Counted from the first letter of the stretch, positions 51,574-61,680 are shown. The stretch is 64,000 nt of DNA from Cyanobacteria bacterium RI_101 (GCA_016471375.1 WGLZ01000057.1:1-64000), one strand, 5' to 3'. Numbers and translations: made by a program. The notes: generated by a model not told the origin, from the letters alone.

Positions 51574-52652
51574 GAAAAGGCTTCCAGTAAGGGATCGGAT
51601 TGGCCCGCCGTCAACCAGTCCGCCAATAACCGGGCCGTGACCGGCGCTAGTAAAACGCCGTTGCGGTAATGGCCCGTCGCTAGGGTTAAATTCTCCCAGG
51701 GGCCGGGGCCTAGGAGAGGGCCTTCGTCCAGGGTTCCAGGACGGAAACCCCACCAGATTTCTTGCAATGGCCAGCAAGCGAGACCGGGATATAACCGCGT
51801 GGCCCGCTCCAAAAGGGTCTGAACCCCCTGGGGCGTATTATAAGCGCTCCAGTTCCCGACTTCCACGGTGGCGCCGATAATTAAACGCCCGTCCCTTCTA
51901 GGCGCCAGATAAGTGCCGGGGCCAAAGAGAACCCGCTCTAGGGGAAAGGCGCCGTTTGCCTGGGGCGGCATCTGTAGGGACAGCATTTCTCCCTTCACCG
52001 GAAACACCGGCAGGGGCAAGAGTTCCGACGCCCAGGCGCCGCTGGCTAAGACATAGTTTTGGGCCAAAAACATTCCGGCGTCGGTTTCCACCCCCTCCAA
52101 AATTTCCCCCCGAAGAGACAGCGCCGTTACCGCGACCCCCGCCTGTACGTTCACCCCTAGGCGCTCCGCCGCCCTGTGGAGAACCGTCATCAAGCGCCGA
52201 TTATCCACCTGCCCGTCCTCCGGGCGCCACCAGGCTCCGACCACCTCTGGCCCCAGACCGGGTTGGAAGGCGCGGAGGGCCTCCCCCTCTAGCCAATTCT
52301 CCTGATTTAACCTAACGTCTGGCGTCTCAAACACCGGCGCGAGAATGCCGCAGGGCCAATAACCGGCGCTGAGATTTGTTAAACGCTCCAGCTTGCCGAT
52401 CCACTCTGGGTAAAGCGCCCGGGAGCGGAGACCCAGGGATAAAAGCGGCCCCTCCGGCAATTGCTCCGCCTCCGGCGCCAACATCCCCGCCGCCGCCAGC
52501 GCCGCGGCTTCCTGGGGCTTGCGACTGAGGACTGTGACGTCTTGACCCCGGAGTCGCAGTTCCGCGGCCAGAGCTAGCCCGATAACCCCGCCGCCAATGA
52601 TGACCGTATCGCCGATATTCCGCTTCATGGCCGTTAACCGAACCCCCGCCAA
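51546..52652 (-). CDS. thiO: Glycine oxidase ThiO (FAD-dependent)
   Basis: [28 protein letters not shown]...[14 protein letters not shown]...[12 protein letters not shown]...[23 protein letters not shown]. Confidence 0.9.
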   Translation of the reverse strand: MAGVRLTAMKRNIGDTVIIGGGVIGLALAAELRLRGQDVTVLSRKPQEAAALAAAGMLAPEAEQLPEGPLLSLGLRSRALYPEWIGKLERLTNLSAGYWPCGILAPVFETPDVRLNQENWLEGEALRAFQPGLGPEVVGAWWRPEDGQVDNRRLMTVLHRAAERLGVNVQAGVAVTALSLRGEILEGVETDAGMFLAQNYVLASGAWASELLPLPVFPVKGEMLSLQMPPQANGAFPLERVLFGPGTYLAPRRDGRLIIGATVEVGNWSAYNTPQGVQTLLERATRLYPGLACWPLQEIWWGFRPGTLDEGPLLGPGPWENLTLATGHYRNGVLLAPVTARLLADWLTAGQSDPLLEAFSYRRFEESL

Positions 52653-52733
52653 AAAGATCTTTTCCCGGCCGGGGCCTGTCGATCCCTTCTCAGGCTAAAC
52701 TACAAAGATGATTATGAGATTTATGTTGATATT

Positions 52734-53219
52734 ATGAGTGTAATTAGTCAAGTTATTCTCAAGTCCGACGATGAACTTCGTTACCCCAGTAGCGGAGAAC
52801 TCAAGGGCATCCGGGAGTTCCTGAAGTCTGGTCAACAGCGCATCTCCATCGCCGAAACGCTGGCGGAGAATGAAAAGAAAATTGTTGATCAAGCCCAGAA
52901 GCAACTCTTTAAAAAGCGCCCCGACTACCGAGCGCCGGGGGGCAACGCCTACGGTCAGAAGCAATATAGCCAATGCCTGCGGGACTACGGCTGGTATTTG
53001 CGTCTGGTGACCTACGGCGTCCTGGCGGGCGATAAAGAACCCATTGAAAAAATCGGTTTAGTGGGAGTCAAAGAAATGTACAACTCCCTCAACGTCCCCG
53101 TCCCCGGCATGGTGGAAGCCATTCAATGCCTGAAAGAGGCGGCGCTGGGCGCCCTCGGCGCCGAGGAAGCCAAGGAGGCGGCGCCCTATTTCGACTACAT
53201 TATCCAATCCCTCTCCTAA
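52734..53219 (+). CDS. apcD: Allophycocyanin-B alpha subunit ApcD
   Basis: [109 protein letters not shown]. Confidence 0.93.
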   Translation: MSVISQVILKSDDELRYPSSGELKGIREFLKSGQQRISIAETLAENEKKIVDQAQKQLFKKRPDYRAPGGNAYGQKQYSQCLRDYGWYLRLVTYGVLAGDKEPIEKIGLVGVKEMYNSLNVPVPGMVEAIQCLKEAALGALGAEEAKEAAPYFDYIIQSLS

Positions 53220-53267
53220 CCCCTGCCGTGTACACAGGTCTCTGTTAAAGACCTGTTTTGGCGTTTG

Positions 53268-53341
53268 ATCCCCCTAAATCCCCCTTTGCAAGGGGGACTT
53301 TAAAGCCGGTTCCCCCCTTTCCAAGGGGGGCTAGGGGGGAT
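53268..53341. repeat. C-rich/G-rich intergenic hairpin repeat (double hairpin)
   Basis: atccccctaaatccccctttgcaagggggactttaaagccggttccccccttt...aaggggggctagggggga. Confidence 0.8.
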
Positions 53342-53435
53342 ACCGACACTTGTATATATACGTCGTAGCTCCTAACCGGAGGGAAACGGTAGGATGGGAG
53401 CAAGCCGTCAGCTTATTCCGCGGAGCGTCTGAGTT

Positions 53436-53939
53436 ATGCTGTGGTTCCGGTTTCTCCCCCTGCTTTCTTTATTTTTCCTCGTCCTCTCCTACGCCATTTT
53501 TGGCTGGAATGTGGCTTCCGCCAGCACCCTCTGGAGCGAGACTGTTCTGGCTCAGTTTCAAAATTGGGAATTTGGACTCAAGGAAGAAGGAATTATGGCG
53601 CTGATTCACGCCTTGGCCCTGATCGCCATTGTCCTGACATCCTTGGCCTTAACGGCGCCGGTTTCCCTGATGACCTTTTTTGTGGGCAGTTGGGTCAAGT
53701 CTTTCGGCCAGTCCATCCTTTCCATGGTGATCTGGTCGCTTTTATTTGTCCTAATTCTGCGCTGGTTTAACTATTTCGCCGAATTTCTAGTTTTGCTCTG
53801 CTCCGCCATTTTGGGGCGAATTCAACTGCGGGAAGCGGGTTTCGGCAAATTGCCCGCTTTGCTGACGTTAACGGCGCTCTGTTTAGCTAGCTTTGGCGTC
53901 GGCGCCTATAGTTATTACCGTTGGAACGCCGTAATTTAG
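53436..53939 (+). CDS. Conserved cyanobacterial membrane protein of unknown function
   Basis: 167 aa with about four hydrophobic segments. Confidence 0.7.
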   Translation: MLWFRFLPLLSLFFLVLSYAIFGWNVASASTLWSETVLAQFQNWEFGLKEEGIMALIHALALIAIVLTSLALTAPVSLMTFFVGSWVKSFGQSILSMVIWSLLFVLILRWFNYFAEFLVLLCSAILGRIQLREAGFGKLPALLTLTALCLASFGVGAYSYYRWNAVI

Positions 53940-53962
53940 TCTCTCTATCTTATTTTTTACCC

Positions 53963-54358
53963 ATGTCCCCCTCCGGCAGTCCCAAAAACCTTTTTCAGAA
54001 AATTTTCGTCATCGCCTCCGGCGTCGCTTTTCTGGGCATGATGCTTTTCCCCATGCTCTCTATTTTCCAGACCCCCAGTCCCGCCCCCGGTCAAGCCGGA
54101 GAATCGGCGCCGACGGATAAGGCGAAAATAGCGGAAATCGCCAAGGGTTACGAAAAAGTGCTGGAGCGGGAACCCGATAACCCCACGGCGCTCCAGGGGC
54201 TAGTGGAAGCCCGTTTGCAACTACAAGACCTCCCCGGCTCCATCGCCCCTTTGGAAAAGTTGGTCAAGCTTTACCCGGAAGAGACCCGTCTCAAGCAACT
54301 GCTAGACGCCATTAAAAAACAGGTCAATCAAGGACAGACGCCGTCGCCCAAGCCCTAG
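53963..54358 (+). CDS. TPR-like membrane-anchored protein
   Basis: MSPSGSPKNLFQKIFVIASGVAFLGMMLFPML... IAKGYEKVLEREPDNPTALQGLVEARLQLQDLPGSIAPLEKLVKLYPEE. Confidence 0.8.
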   Translation: MSPSGSPKNLFQKIFVIASGVAFLGMMLFPMLSIFQTPSPAPGQAGESAPTDKAKIAEIAKGYEKVLEREPDNPTALQGLVEARLQLQDLPGSIAPLEKLVKLYPEETRLKQLLDAIKKQVNQGQTPSPKP

Positions 54359-54566
54359 ATCGGCGCCGAGGCAAGCGTTAATCGCGCTTCGTTAGACTCA
54401 TGGCAGACGACTGGAAAGCGGGAGCCTATTTGAGACCAATGGGAGGGCAACGTTTTGTTGCGGGGTCTTTCGCCTCCTGTTCGCGCTTTGAGAGTAGACC
54501 TTCGCTATTCATTAGAGTGGCTATAGTGGTTTGCAAACGGGTGAAAATGACGTTTGTTAGCCCTCA

Positions 54567-54589
54567 TCCCCTTCGACTGCGCTCAGGGT
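54567..54589. repeat. TGAGCNNNNNCGAAG palindromic repeat (reverse orientation)
   Basis: tccccttcgactgcgctcagggt. Confidence 0.75.
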
Positions 54590-54672
54590 ATCACCCAGCT
54601 CCTTCTCCCAATTCTGGCAGAAGGGGAGCCAAAACCCTGTTTATATCTAGGTTTTAAGTCCCTCTCCCCGGT

Positions 54673-54691
54673 TCCTGAGCTTGTCGAAGGA
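54673..54691. repeat. TGAGCNNNNNCGAAG palindromic repeat nested in CCCTCTCC...GGAGAGGG hairpin
   Basis: tcctgagcttgtcgaagga inside ccctctccccgg...agggagaggg. Confidence 0.75.
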
Positions 54692-54911
54692 GGGAGAGGG
54701 ATTTAGGGTAAGGGTCAGACCGGCCAAGAATGTCCCTCAGTCAAGAGAATGCCGCTATATAGTGGCTGACGGCCGAATCTGGGGGGAATCGCCGTTGGTG
54801 GTTATAATCTCCTAGAGGGTCTAGGGACTGGCCGAGAAGTCCTTCGATCAGCGACCGCTTTTTCATTAAACTATTTGAACCCGCCCCTATCCCACGCGCC
54901 TTTATTGCTCA

Positions 54912-55664
54912 ATGCCTCGCATCCTGATTATCGACGACGATCCAGCCATCTCCGAACTGGTGTCCATTAACCTGGAGATGGCGGGCTACGACATCAGTCA
55001 GGCGGAGGACGGGATTCAGGGCCAAGCCTTGGCGCTCCAAGTTCAGCCGGATCTGATCATGCTGGATTTGATGCTTCCCAAGGTGGACGGCTTTACCGTT
55101 TGCCAGCGCCTACGGCGAGAAGCCCGCACCGCCGATATTCCCATCTTGATGCTGACGGCGCTGGGACAAATTCAGGACAAAATCGAAGGCTTTAACGCCG
55201 GCGCCGACGATTACCTGACTAAACCCTTTGACGTGGAAGAGATGCTCGCGAGGGTGCGGGCCCTTCTGCGGCGCTCCGACCGCATTCCCCAGGCGGCGAA
55301 ACATTCGGAGATTCTTAGTTTTGCTTGCCTGACCCTGATCCCGGAGCGTTTTGAGGCCATCTGGTTCGACCAGCGCATCAAGCTCACCCACTTGGAATTT
55401 GAACTGCTTCACTGCCTGCTCCAGCGCCACGGGCAAACCGTCTCCCCCAGCGAGATCCTCAAGGAAGTCTGGGGTTACGAGCCGGACGACGACATCGAAA
55501 CCATTCGCGTCCATATTCGCCATCTACGCACCAAACTAGAGCCGGAGCCTCGGCGCCCCCGCTATATCAAAACGGTTTACGGCGCCGGTTACTGTCTCGA
55601 TTTAGGTAGCGTCGGCGGTAATCCAAACTCAGAGCAGGGCCTCGATCTTCCCGGGGTTGAGTAG
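54912..55664 (+). CDS. rpaA: OmpR-family response regulator RpaA
   Basis: [70 protein letters not shown]...[34 protein letters not shown]. Confidence 0.88.
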   Translation: MPRILIIDDDPAISELVSINLEMAGYDISQAEDGIQGQALALQVQPDLIMLDLMLPKVDGFTVCQRLRREARTADIPILMLTALGQIQDKIEGFNAGADDYLTKPFDVEEMLARVRALLRRSDRIPQAAKHSEILSFACLTLIPERFEAIWFDQRIKLTHLEFELLHCLLQRHGQTVSPSEILKEVWGYEPDDDIETIRVHIRHLRTKLEPEPRRPRYIKTVYGAGYCLDLGSVGGNPNSEQGLDLPGVE

Positions 55665-56948
55665 GTTAAAGGGATCGGCCCGGCGCTTGAGGTCTAAAAG
55701 CGCCGGATTGAGGGGCCCGGTTCCGCCGCCCTCTAGGGTGTAGGCGTGGGGATTGGCGACAACGGCTCCCGCTTCTTGATGGAGTCGGATAATTTCCGCC
55801 AGGCGCTCGGCGCTCTGGTACCGCACTAGGGGCAAACCGGCGGGGGCGGGGTTGCCCGCGACCCGGAGCCATTCGAGGTGAATCATCACCTCCTCCCCAA
55901 ATTGTTCTTGGAGGCGCAAAACTCGTTCCAGGTCGCCATAGAAAACCTGTAGGTAAGTTAAGGTCGGATCGACGGCCCGAGCCAGCAGAGTGGTGTGGTT
56001 CCAGCAAAACTCCGTCAAGCCCCGACAGTCGGCGCCGCTTTGGGGTTGGTAATCCGTCAGGGTTCCCCCGTGTCGTTTAATTAAGTCCGCCAGCGCCGGT
56101 CGATCCCAGTCGGAGGTAATCGTAAAAACAATGGAACCGCCTTGGGGAAGGTATGGCTGTAGCGCCGAGAAATAGCGGGGAATGGGATCGGCGTGAACGG
56201 CGATTTGTTTTTTGACGATACCGCTACTGAAACTGAGCGCCCGGGAGAATTCCGCCGCCGGTTTCAAGCCCGGAAAGGCGATAATACTTTCCGCCCAGGG
56301 AAATAGCGGCGCTAGAGGCAGTTCAACTTGGGTGACGACGCCGTTGGTTCCGTAGGCGTGGAGGACGGCTTGGGTTTCTTCCCCCCGGAGGGTCAAGATT
56401 TGGGGCGGGTCTTCCAGGGTGACGAGGCGAAGGGATCGCACATTACCCGCGTCGCTGATGAAACCGTAGTTAATGGAACCCGCGCCCACGCTCCCGCCGC
56501 TGATAAAGCCCCCTAGGGTGGCGGTTCGGCAGGTGGAGGGCGCCATCCGTAATTCCCAGCCCAGGGTTTGCGCCTGGCGCTCTAGCGTCGCCATTTTCAC
56601 CCCCGCTTCCGCTAGGGCTAACCCCGGCTCCAGGCGTAACATCCGATTCAGACCGCTCAGATCTAAAATAATCCCGCCCCGGAGGGGAATGCACTGCCCG
56701 TAGTTGCCCGTGCCGGCGCCCCGCAGGGTTAAAGGAATTCCCTCCCGGACGCAGAGTTGGGCGACGGTTAAAACGTCTGTTTCCGATCTAGCGCGAACCG
56801 CCAAATCCCCTCGATAGTCCCCCAGTTGTTCCTGAAGGACGGGGCTGAAGTGAAAATAATCCTGGGATAATTTCGCGACCTGTTGGGGGTCCCGAATAAC
56901 CTGAAGGGAGGAGTCCTGAAGGGTTTGGGCGATACTCTGCCAATCCAT
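55629..56948 (-). CDS. FAD-binding oxidoreductase (glycolate oxidase/GlcD-like)
   Basis: [56 protein letters not shown]-term [16 protein letters not shown]. Confidence 0.92.
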   Translation of the reverse strand: MDWQSIAQTLQDSSLQVIRDPQQVAKLSQDYFHFSPVLQEQLGDYRGDLAVRARSETDVLTVAQLCVREGIPLTLRGAGTGNYGQCIPLRGGIILDLSGLNRMLRLEPGLALAEAGVKMATLERQAQTLGWELRMAPSTCRTATLGGFISGGSVGAGSINYGFISDAGNVRSLRLVTLEDPPQILTLRGEETQAVLHAYGTNGVVTQVELPLAPLFPWAESIIAFPGLKPAAEFSRALSFSSGIVKKQIAVHADPIPRYFSALQPYLPQGGSIVFTITSDWDRPALADLIKRHGGTLTDYQPQSGADCRGLTEFCWNHTTLLARAVDPTLTYLQVFYGDLERVLRLQEQFGEEVMIHLEWLRVAGNPAPAGLPLVRYQSAERLAEIIRLHQEAGAVVANPHAYTLEGGGTGPLNPALLDLKRRADPFNLLNPGKIEALL

Positions 56949-57057
56949 GAAACAAGGGTCAAAATCGGGTTAACCTTCCTACTCTAGCCAATTCCCTAAT
57001 CTTCTAAGCGCCTGGTATGATGGAGGACTGCTTACCAAAATCCCCAGGAGGATCGTT

Positions 57058-57294
57058 ATGTCTCGTCGCTGTATGCTCACGGGCAAAAAAGCCAACAACG
57101 GTTACGCCGTCTCCCACTCCCACCGCCGCACCAAAAAGTTGCAACAGGTCAATTTGCAATGGAAACGGGTCTGGTGGCCCGAAGGCAATCGCTGGGTGCG
57201 TCTGCGTCTCTCCGCCAGCGCCATTAAAACCCTAGAAAGCAAAGGGATTTCCGCCATGGCCAAAGAAGCGGGTCTTAATCTCAACCAGTACTAA
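57058..57294 (+). CDS. rpmB: 50S ribosomal protein L28
   Basis: [40 protein letters not shown]...[27 protein letters not shown]. Confidence 0.97.
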   Translation: MSRRCMLTGKKANNGYAVSHSHRRTKKLQQVNLQWKRVWWPEGNRWVRLRLSASAIKTLESKGISAMAKEAGLNLNQY

Positions 57295-57800
57295 GCAGGT
57301 TTTCAACGGCGGGAGGGCCGCCTGGGGTCGCCTTCTCGTCGTCGAGGGATGTTTCGGCTTCGGTCGCGCCAGTATGTGAGAACGAAATAGTTTTGGCCAA
57401 GAAATCATTGTCGGCAAAAATCGCCCCGCTCCCGGAGGGGCGGCCCAGCGCCGCGTTGGCGCGCTCTCAAAATCAAGGATCTAAGGCGAGAAGGCGATAT
57501 TTGAGCGGGGATTGTTCTCTAGGATCGGCGCTTTATGAAGAAATCTTGACATTTCCGGGAAGATCGGCGCTTTAACAGGTCACAAGTCCCCCTAGAGTCG
57601 GCGCTGGACGCTTGTTTTTTGGCCCGCTTCCCTTACAATTAGTCCCAAAATCCAGTAAAGTATCTCGCGCTGTGGGGGAACAAATTGAAGGCGGTGGACG
57701 ACCAATTTAGGAAGTTACGCCTCGCGGATCTCCGGTTCGCTTCTTCCCCTAGGCCCGTTAATTTTCACGTTAACCTTTTATAAGGAAACCGACCCCCACC

Positions 57801-58358
57801 ATGATTCTCAATAAATTAAAAGACTTTGTCGGCATTAGCGAGCAGGACGACTATGAGGACGAGTACGAAGACGCCGATTGGCAACAGTCTCAGTCCGCCG
57901 CTCCCCAACGAACCGAGGAGACGACGGATTCCCGACGGCCCGCCCGCGAGCCTTTAAATTTATCCTCTAACGAAACCCCCCTAGGGACAGGAGCGAGAAA
58001 TAACGTGATTGGCATGCCCGGTATCAATAACAATATCGCCGAGGTGGTGGTGGTGGAGCCTCATTCCTTTGAAGAGATGCCCCAGGTGATCCAGACCCTC
58101 CGGGATCGCAAGTCGGTGGTGCTCAACCTCAACGAGATGCCCCCGGAAGAAGCCCAGCGGGCGGTGGATTTTGTGGCGGGGGGAACCTACGCCATCGACG
58201 GTCATCAAGAGCGCATCGGCGAAAGCATTTTCCTCTTCACCCCTAACTGCGTCAAGGTCAGCACCCTCTCCGGCGTTCCCCAGGATTTGCCGGAACCGGC
58301 GCCGAGCCGAAGCTTTCCCTCTCCCTGGGGGTTAGAAAATAGTCGCTTGGCCCAATAA
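57801..58358 (+). CDS. sepF: Cell division protein SepF
   Basis: [24 protein letters not shown]...[66 protein letters not shown]. Confidence 0.95.
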   Translation: MILNKLKDFVGISEQDDYEDEYEDADWQQSQSAAPQRTEETTDSRRPAREPLNLSSNETPLGTGARNNVIGMPGINNNIAEVVVVEPHSFEEMPQVIQTLRDRKSVVLNLNEMPPEEAQRAVDFVAGGTYAIDGHQERIGESIFLFTPNCVKVSTLSGVPQDLPEPAPSRSFPSPWGLENSRLAQ

Positions 58359-58458
58359 GTGCCGTTGGAGGGATTGAAGAGAGCGGCGTTTTTTCCTAAA
58401 CTAGCTGGAAAACCCCTAACCGCCACTCTAGCGACTTGCCCTTTCCCGAATTTTTCTC

Positions 58459-59268
58459 GTGTCTATTCATCTTGGTATCATTGGCGGGGGAGTGATGGCG
58501 GAAGCGATCCTCTCCCGTCTCGTTTCTCAGCAAATTTACGGCCCGGAGCAAGTTCTTGTCAGCGATCCCCAGTTAAATCGCCGGGAATTTCTCAAGCAAA
58601 CTTACCAGGTGCGGGTCTCGGAAGATAACCAAGCGGCGGCGAACGCTTCGGAGGCCGTTATTTTGGCGGTTAAGCCCCAAATTTTAGACCGGGTGATCGC
58701 GGGACTCGCGGGGGGGCAGGATAAACCCCTCATTATTTCGGTTTTGGCGGGCACTCCCATTAGTCGCTTGGAGTTTGGCTTTCCCGATCATCCCATCATT
58801 CGAGCCATGCCCAACACCCCCGCCACGGTGGGCGCCGGGATGACGGCGCTAGCGCCGAATAAATTGGTGGAGGCCTACCACCTCAGTTTAGCCAAATCCA
58901 TTTTCGCCGCCGTCGGACAGGTGGTAGAGGTGCCGGAATCTTTAATGGACGGGGTTACGGGCCTTTCCGGGTCTGGACCGGCCTATGTGGCGCTGTTGGT
59001 GGAGGCCTTGGCGGACGGCGGCGTGGCTTCGGGCCTACCCCGTTCCATCGCGGCTAAATTAGCGCTGCAAACGGTGTTGGGCACGGCCCAATATCTTCAG
59101 GAAACCGGCATTCATCCGGCGGAGTTAAAAGACCGAGTCACCAGTCCGGGGGGAACCACCATCGCCGGGGTGACGGTGTTGGAAAAAATGGGGTTTCGAG
59201 CGGCGCTCATCGAAGCGGTGCGGGCGGCGTTTCGGCGCTCCCAGGAGTTGGGCAAACATAAGTCTTAG
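58459..59268 (+). CDS. proC: Pyrroline-5-carboxylate reductase
   Basis: LGIIGGGVMAEAILSRL...AVKPQILDRV...RAMPNTPATVGAGMTAL...GLSGSGPAYVALLVEALADGGVASGLPR...SPGGTTIAGV. Confidence 0.96.
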   Translation: MSIHLGIIGGGVMAEAILSRLVSQQIYGPEQVLVSDPQLNRREFLKQTYQVRVSEDNQAAANASEAVILAVKPQILDRVIAGLAGGQDKPLIISVLAGTPISRLEFGFPDHPIIRAMPNTPATVGAGMTALAPNKLVEAYHLSLAKSIFAAVGQVVEVPESLMDGVTGLSGSGPAYVALLVEALADGGVASGLPRSIAAKLALQTVLGTAQYLQETGIHPAELKDRVTSPGGTTIAGVTVLEKMGFRAALIEAVRAAFRRSQELGKHKS

Positions 59269-59316
59269 CCAGTCAAGGGCATTTTGGCCGGTTTAGGGGA
59301 GTCCAACGCCCATACC

Positions 59317-60717
59317 TTAGCCGGGCGGGCCCGGGAAGCGAATTTTTGCCGCCAACTCGCTTCGGAGACGAGCGAGCACGGAAGCCTCGTCCAGGGAGCG
59401 TAAAATCGCCTTGGCCGACTGTTTTGGCCCCTCCGGCCCCCAAACGGCGCCCTGGGCCAAATAGGTTTTGGCGATCTGCCCAATGGCGTAGCTCGAAACC
59501 CCCGCGACGCTCCCCTGGGTCAGGGCCGCGGCGGTATAGGGCGCGAGGGTTAGCCCCCCGGTGACGGGAACGGTTAAGCCCAATAACCCCTTGGCGGAAC
59601 TGAGACCTAAACTGGCTAAAAATTCGCTGGCGCCGACGCCCCCCATACTCAGGCCAATTTGCCGCAGAAGGGCGACGGCGGCGGGCTGGGTTAGGGGCAG
59701 TTCGTAGAGACGAGCGAGGGAGAGGATCAGGGCGACGTCAATGACGGCGCCGGAGAAGAGATCCAGCGCCGAGACGGGATTGAGCGCCACCGCCGCGGCT
59801 TTGACCAGCATCGCTTTTTGGATAACCTCGTCGGCCAGGCGCTCCCGCAGGGCCAGCTTGCGGGCCACCACGGCGGCGTTAATCTGGTCGGCGCCGAGGA
59901 GGGCGTTGAGCGCCACTAGGGATTTGCCTTCCCGTTCCAAAAGCTCAAAAATACGCAGACGCAGGGGCGCGATTTGGGGATCTCCCCGGTAAACCCGGCG
60001 CTGGAGTTTCCCGTCGGCGCTTTGTCGAACCTCAGTGATTAAAGGACTGGCGGCGATTAAGACAATTTCCTCGGGAGATAACAGGTCTTTAACCCGCTCG
60101 TCCCGAATTTTTTCGTAAATGGCCTGACGATCCGCCGGGGGATATTGGTCGATTTTATTAATGGCCAGCACCATCGGTTTCCCCGCTTGGCGCAGTTGGG
60201 AAAGCGCGTCGTATTCCAGTTGGCAGAGATCCCCCGCCGCGATGAAGAGAATTAAATCCGCGGCTTCGGCGGCGCTTTGGGCTAAGCGGGCCCGCTCCTC
60301 CCCTCCCACTTCGTCTAGCCCCGGCGTGTCTAATAACTGGACTTCCCCCCGCCCCCAACCGGCCAAGATCTGAGTCGGCGCCGCCCAGGTCGTCGCGCCT
60401 ACCGTTTGGGTAACTCCATGGGTCGGCCCCGTCTCAAAAGCGGTCGTCCCCGCCAGGGCGTTGAGCGCCGAGGATTTTCCCCGCCCCACCAGCCCAAAGG
60501 CGGCGATGTGGAGACGGCTTTGTTCCAATTTTTCCAACAGTTGGGAAAGGCGTTCCAGATCCTGTTCCAACCCGAGGCGCTCCCTCGGACTCAAGGCGCT
60601 GGACTGTAACACCCGCCGCAGACTGCGCTGAGCCTGTTGATAATTCAGTTCTTGTTGGATGGTGTTAAAAGCGTCTAAAGCCTGATCTAGGGCGTCCGGC
60701 GCCGGTGAGTCCTGCAT
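59317..60717 (-). CDS. Dynamin/Era-like GTPase with DUF697-type membrane domain
   Basis: FGLVGRGKSSALNALAG...LLDTPGLDEVGGEERARLAQ...LAINKIDQYPPAD; hydrophobic C-terminal half. Confidence 0.88.
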   Translation of the reverse strand: MQDSPAPDALDQALDAFNTIQQELNYQQAQRSLRRVLQSSALSPRERLGLEQDLERLSQLLEKLEQSRLHIAAFGLVGRGKSSALNALAGTTAFETGPTHGVTQTVGATTWAAPTQILAGWGRGEVQLLDTPGLDEVGGEERARLAQSAAEAADLILFIAAGDLCQLEYDALSQLRQAGKPMVLAINKIDQYPPADRQAIYEKIRDERVKDLLSPEEIVLIAASPLITEVRQSADGKLQRRVYRGDPQIAPLRLRIFELLEREGKSLVALNALLGADQINAAVVARKLALRERLADEVIQKAMLVKAAAVALNPVSALDLFSGAVIDVALILSLARLYELPLTQPAAVALLRQIGLSMGGVGASEFLASLGLSSAKGLLGLTVPVTGGLTLAPYTAAALTQGSVAGVSSYAIGQIAKTYLAQGAVWGPEGPKQSAKAILRSLDEASVLARLRSELAAKIRFPGPPG

Positions 60718-60738
60718 GGAAACGGTTAGTTTAAGGAA

Positions 60739-61044
60739 TTAAGCTTCGCGGCAGTGGGTCGCCAGTAGGCGCTCCAGTTGTTGCGCCGATCCCCTAGGGG
60801 ACAGACGGGGCAGAATCTTTTCCCCCTGGGGGGAGCGCCAACAGAGAACCGGAATCTCATATTCCCAGGCGGCCAGCCAATCGGCGCGAGTGGTGATATC
60901 CCGCGTTTCTAGATCAATAGTAAAGTTACTCACCTGGGCTAGTTTCTCCGCTAGGGCTTCGCAGAGGTGACAACCGGGCTTGCTGTAGAGAATTAAAGGG
61001 AGGGGAAGGGGAGAATCGGCGCTCATAATCGCAAATTGTAACAA
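60739..61044 (-). CDS. Glutaredoxin-like family protein
   Basis: LILYSKPGCHLCEALAEKLAQVSNFTIDLETRDITTRADWLAAWEYEIPVLCW. Confidence 0.88.
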   Translation of the reverse strand: MLQFAIMSADSPLPLPLILYSKPGCHLCEALAEKLAQVSNFTIDLETRDITTRADWLAAWEYEIPVLCWRSPQGEKILPRLSPRGSAQQLERLLATHCREA

Positions 61045-61219
61045 TTTGTAAGGGACTCGGTTTCCGGGGCGGGAAATCTTTCTAGACTAGAAAAAGATGG
61101 CTCTCTCCCTTTAGCGGTTATCTAACGATAGGGCTAACCGGCTTTCTGAATCTCCTTCTATCGGGAGACTTTAAGGCCGTTTTCCTTGATAAGCCCCATC
61201 CGCGAGATCTAGCGCTAAC

Positions 61220-61276
61220 CCACCCCTAACCCCTCCGATGGAGGGGAACCGGAAACTTCGGATTTCAAGTTAGATG
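61220..61276. repeat. Dispersed intergenic repeat (second copy of 1543-1600)
   Basis: acccctaacccctccgatggaggggaaccggaaacttcggatttcaagttagatgc. Confidence 0.8.
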
Positions 61277-61284
61277 CGGTTTAG

Positions 61285-61323
61285 CCGATAACTGATATCT
61301 GATCACTGATATCTGAAATCTGT
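61285..61323. repeat. CTGATATCTG-type short repeat cluster
   Basis: ccgataactgatatctgatcactgatatctgaaatctgt. Confidence 0.75.
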
Positions 61324-61356
61324 CCACTACTCCTCGCCTTTGGCGCTTTTAATGCC

Positions 61357-61677
61357 ATGACTAAACTCTTTTCCCTTTGCCTGACGGCCCTTGGTCTAGT
61401 CGCCTTTGCTCTACCCCTCGGCGCCGAGCCGTCCTCCAGTTTTGAAGACAGCGCCTTAAACAGTTTACCCCTCTCGGAAGGCTCCGCCCAGGATCTTCAG
61501 GGCACCTTGGCTCGGGACGCCTCCCTGTGGCTAGGGGGCGTGGGCGGCGGCGACGACGACCTGACGGAGGACGAGGCTAACGTTTACCAGATTCATCAAT
61601 CGGAACAGGAAGACGGCGCTTTGCAGAACTTCCTCACCGACGGCGTCCATCCCGGCGCGGCCCTAGGACGGTTTTAG
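61357..61677 (+). CDS. Small exported acidic protein of unknown function
   Basis: Signal peptide MTKLFSLCLTALGLVAFALPLGAEP then acidic mature part with LGGVGGGDDDLTEDEANVYQIH. Confidence 0.65.
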   Translation: MTKLFSLCLTALGLVAFALPLGAEPSSSFEDSALNSLPLSEGSAQDLQGTLARDASLWLGGVGGGDDDLTEDEANVYQIHQSEQEDGALQNFLTDGVHPGAALGRF

Positions 61678-61680
61678 TCC

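Noticed and set aside
54400-54657. 85-aa ORF downstream of the TPR-like gene
   Set aside because: Covers intergenic repeat elements (TGAGC/CGAAG and C-rich hairpins); no plausible protein signature.
57393-57575. 60-aa ORF between rpmB and sepF
   Set aside because: Low-complexity translation over GC-rich palindromes; no support.
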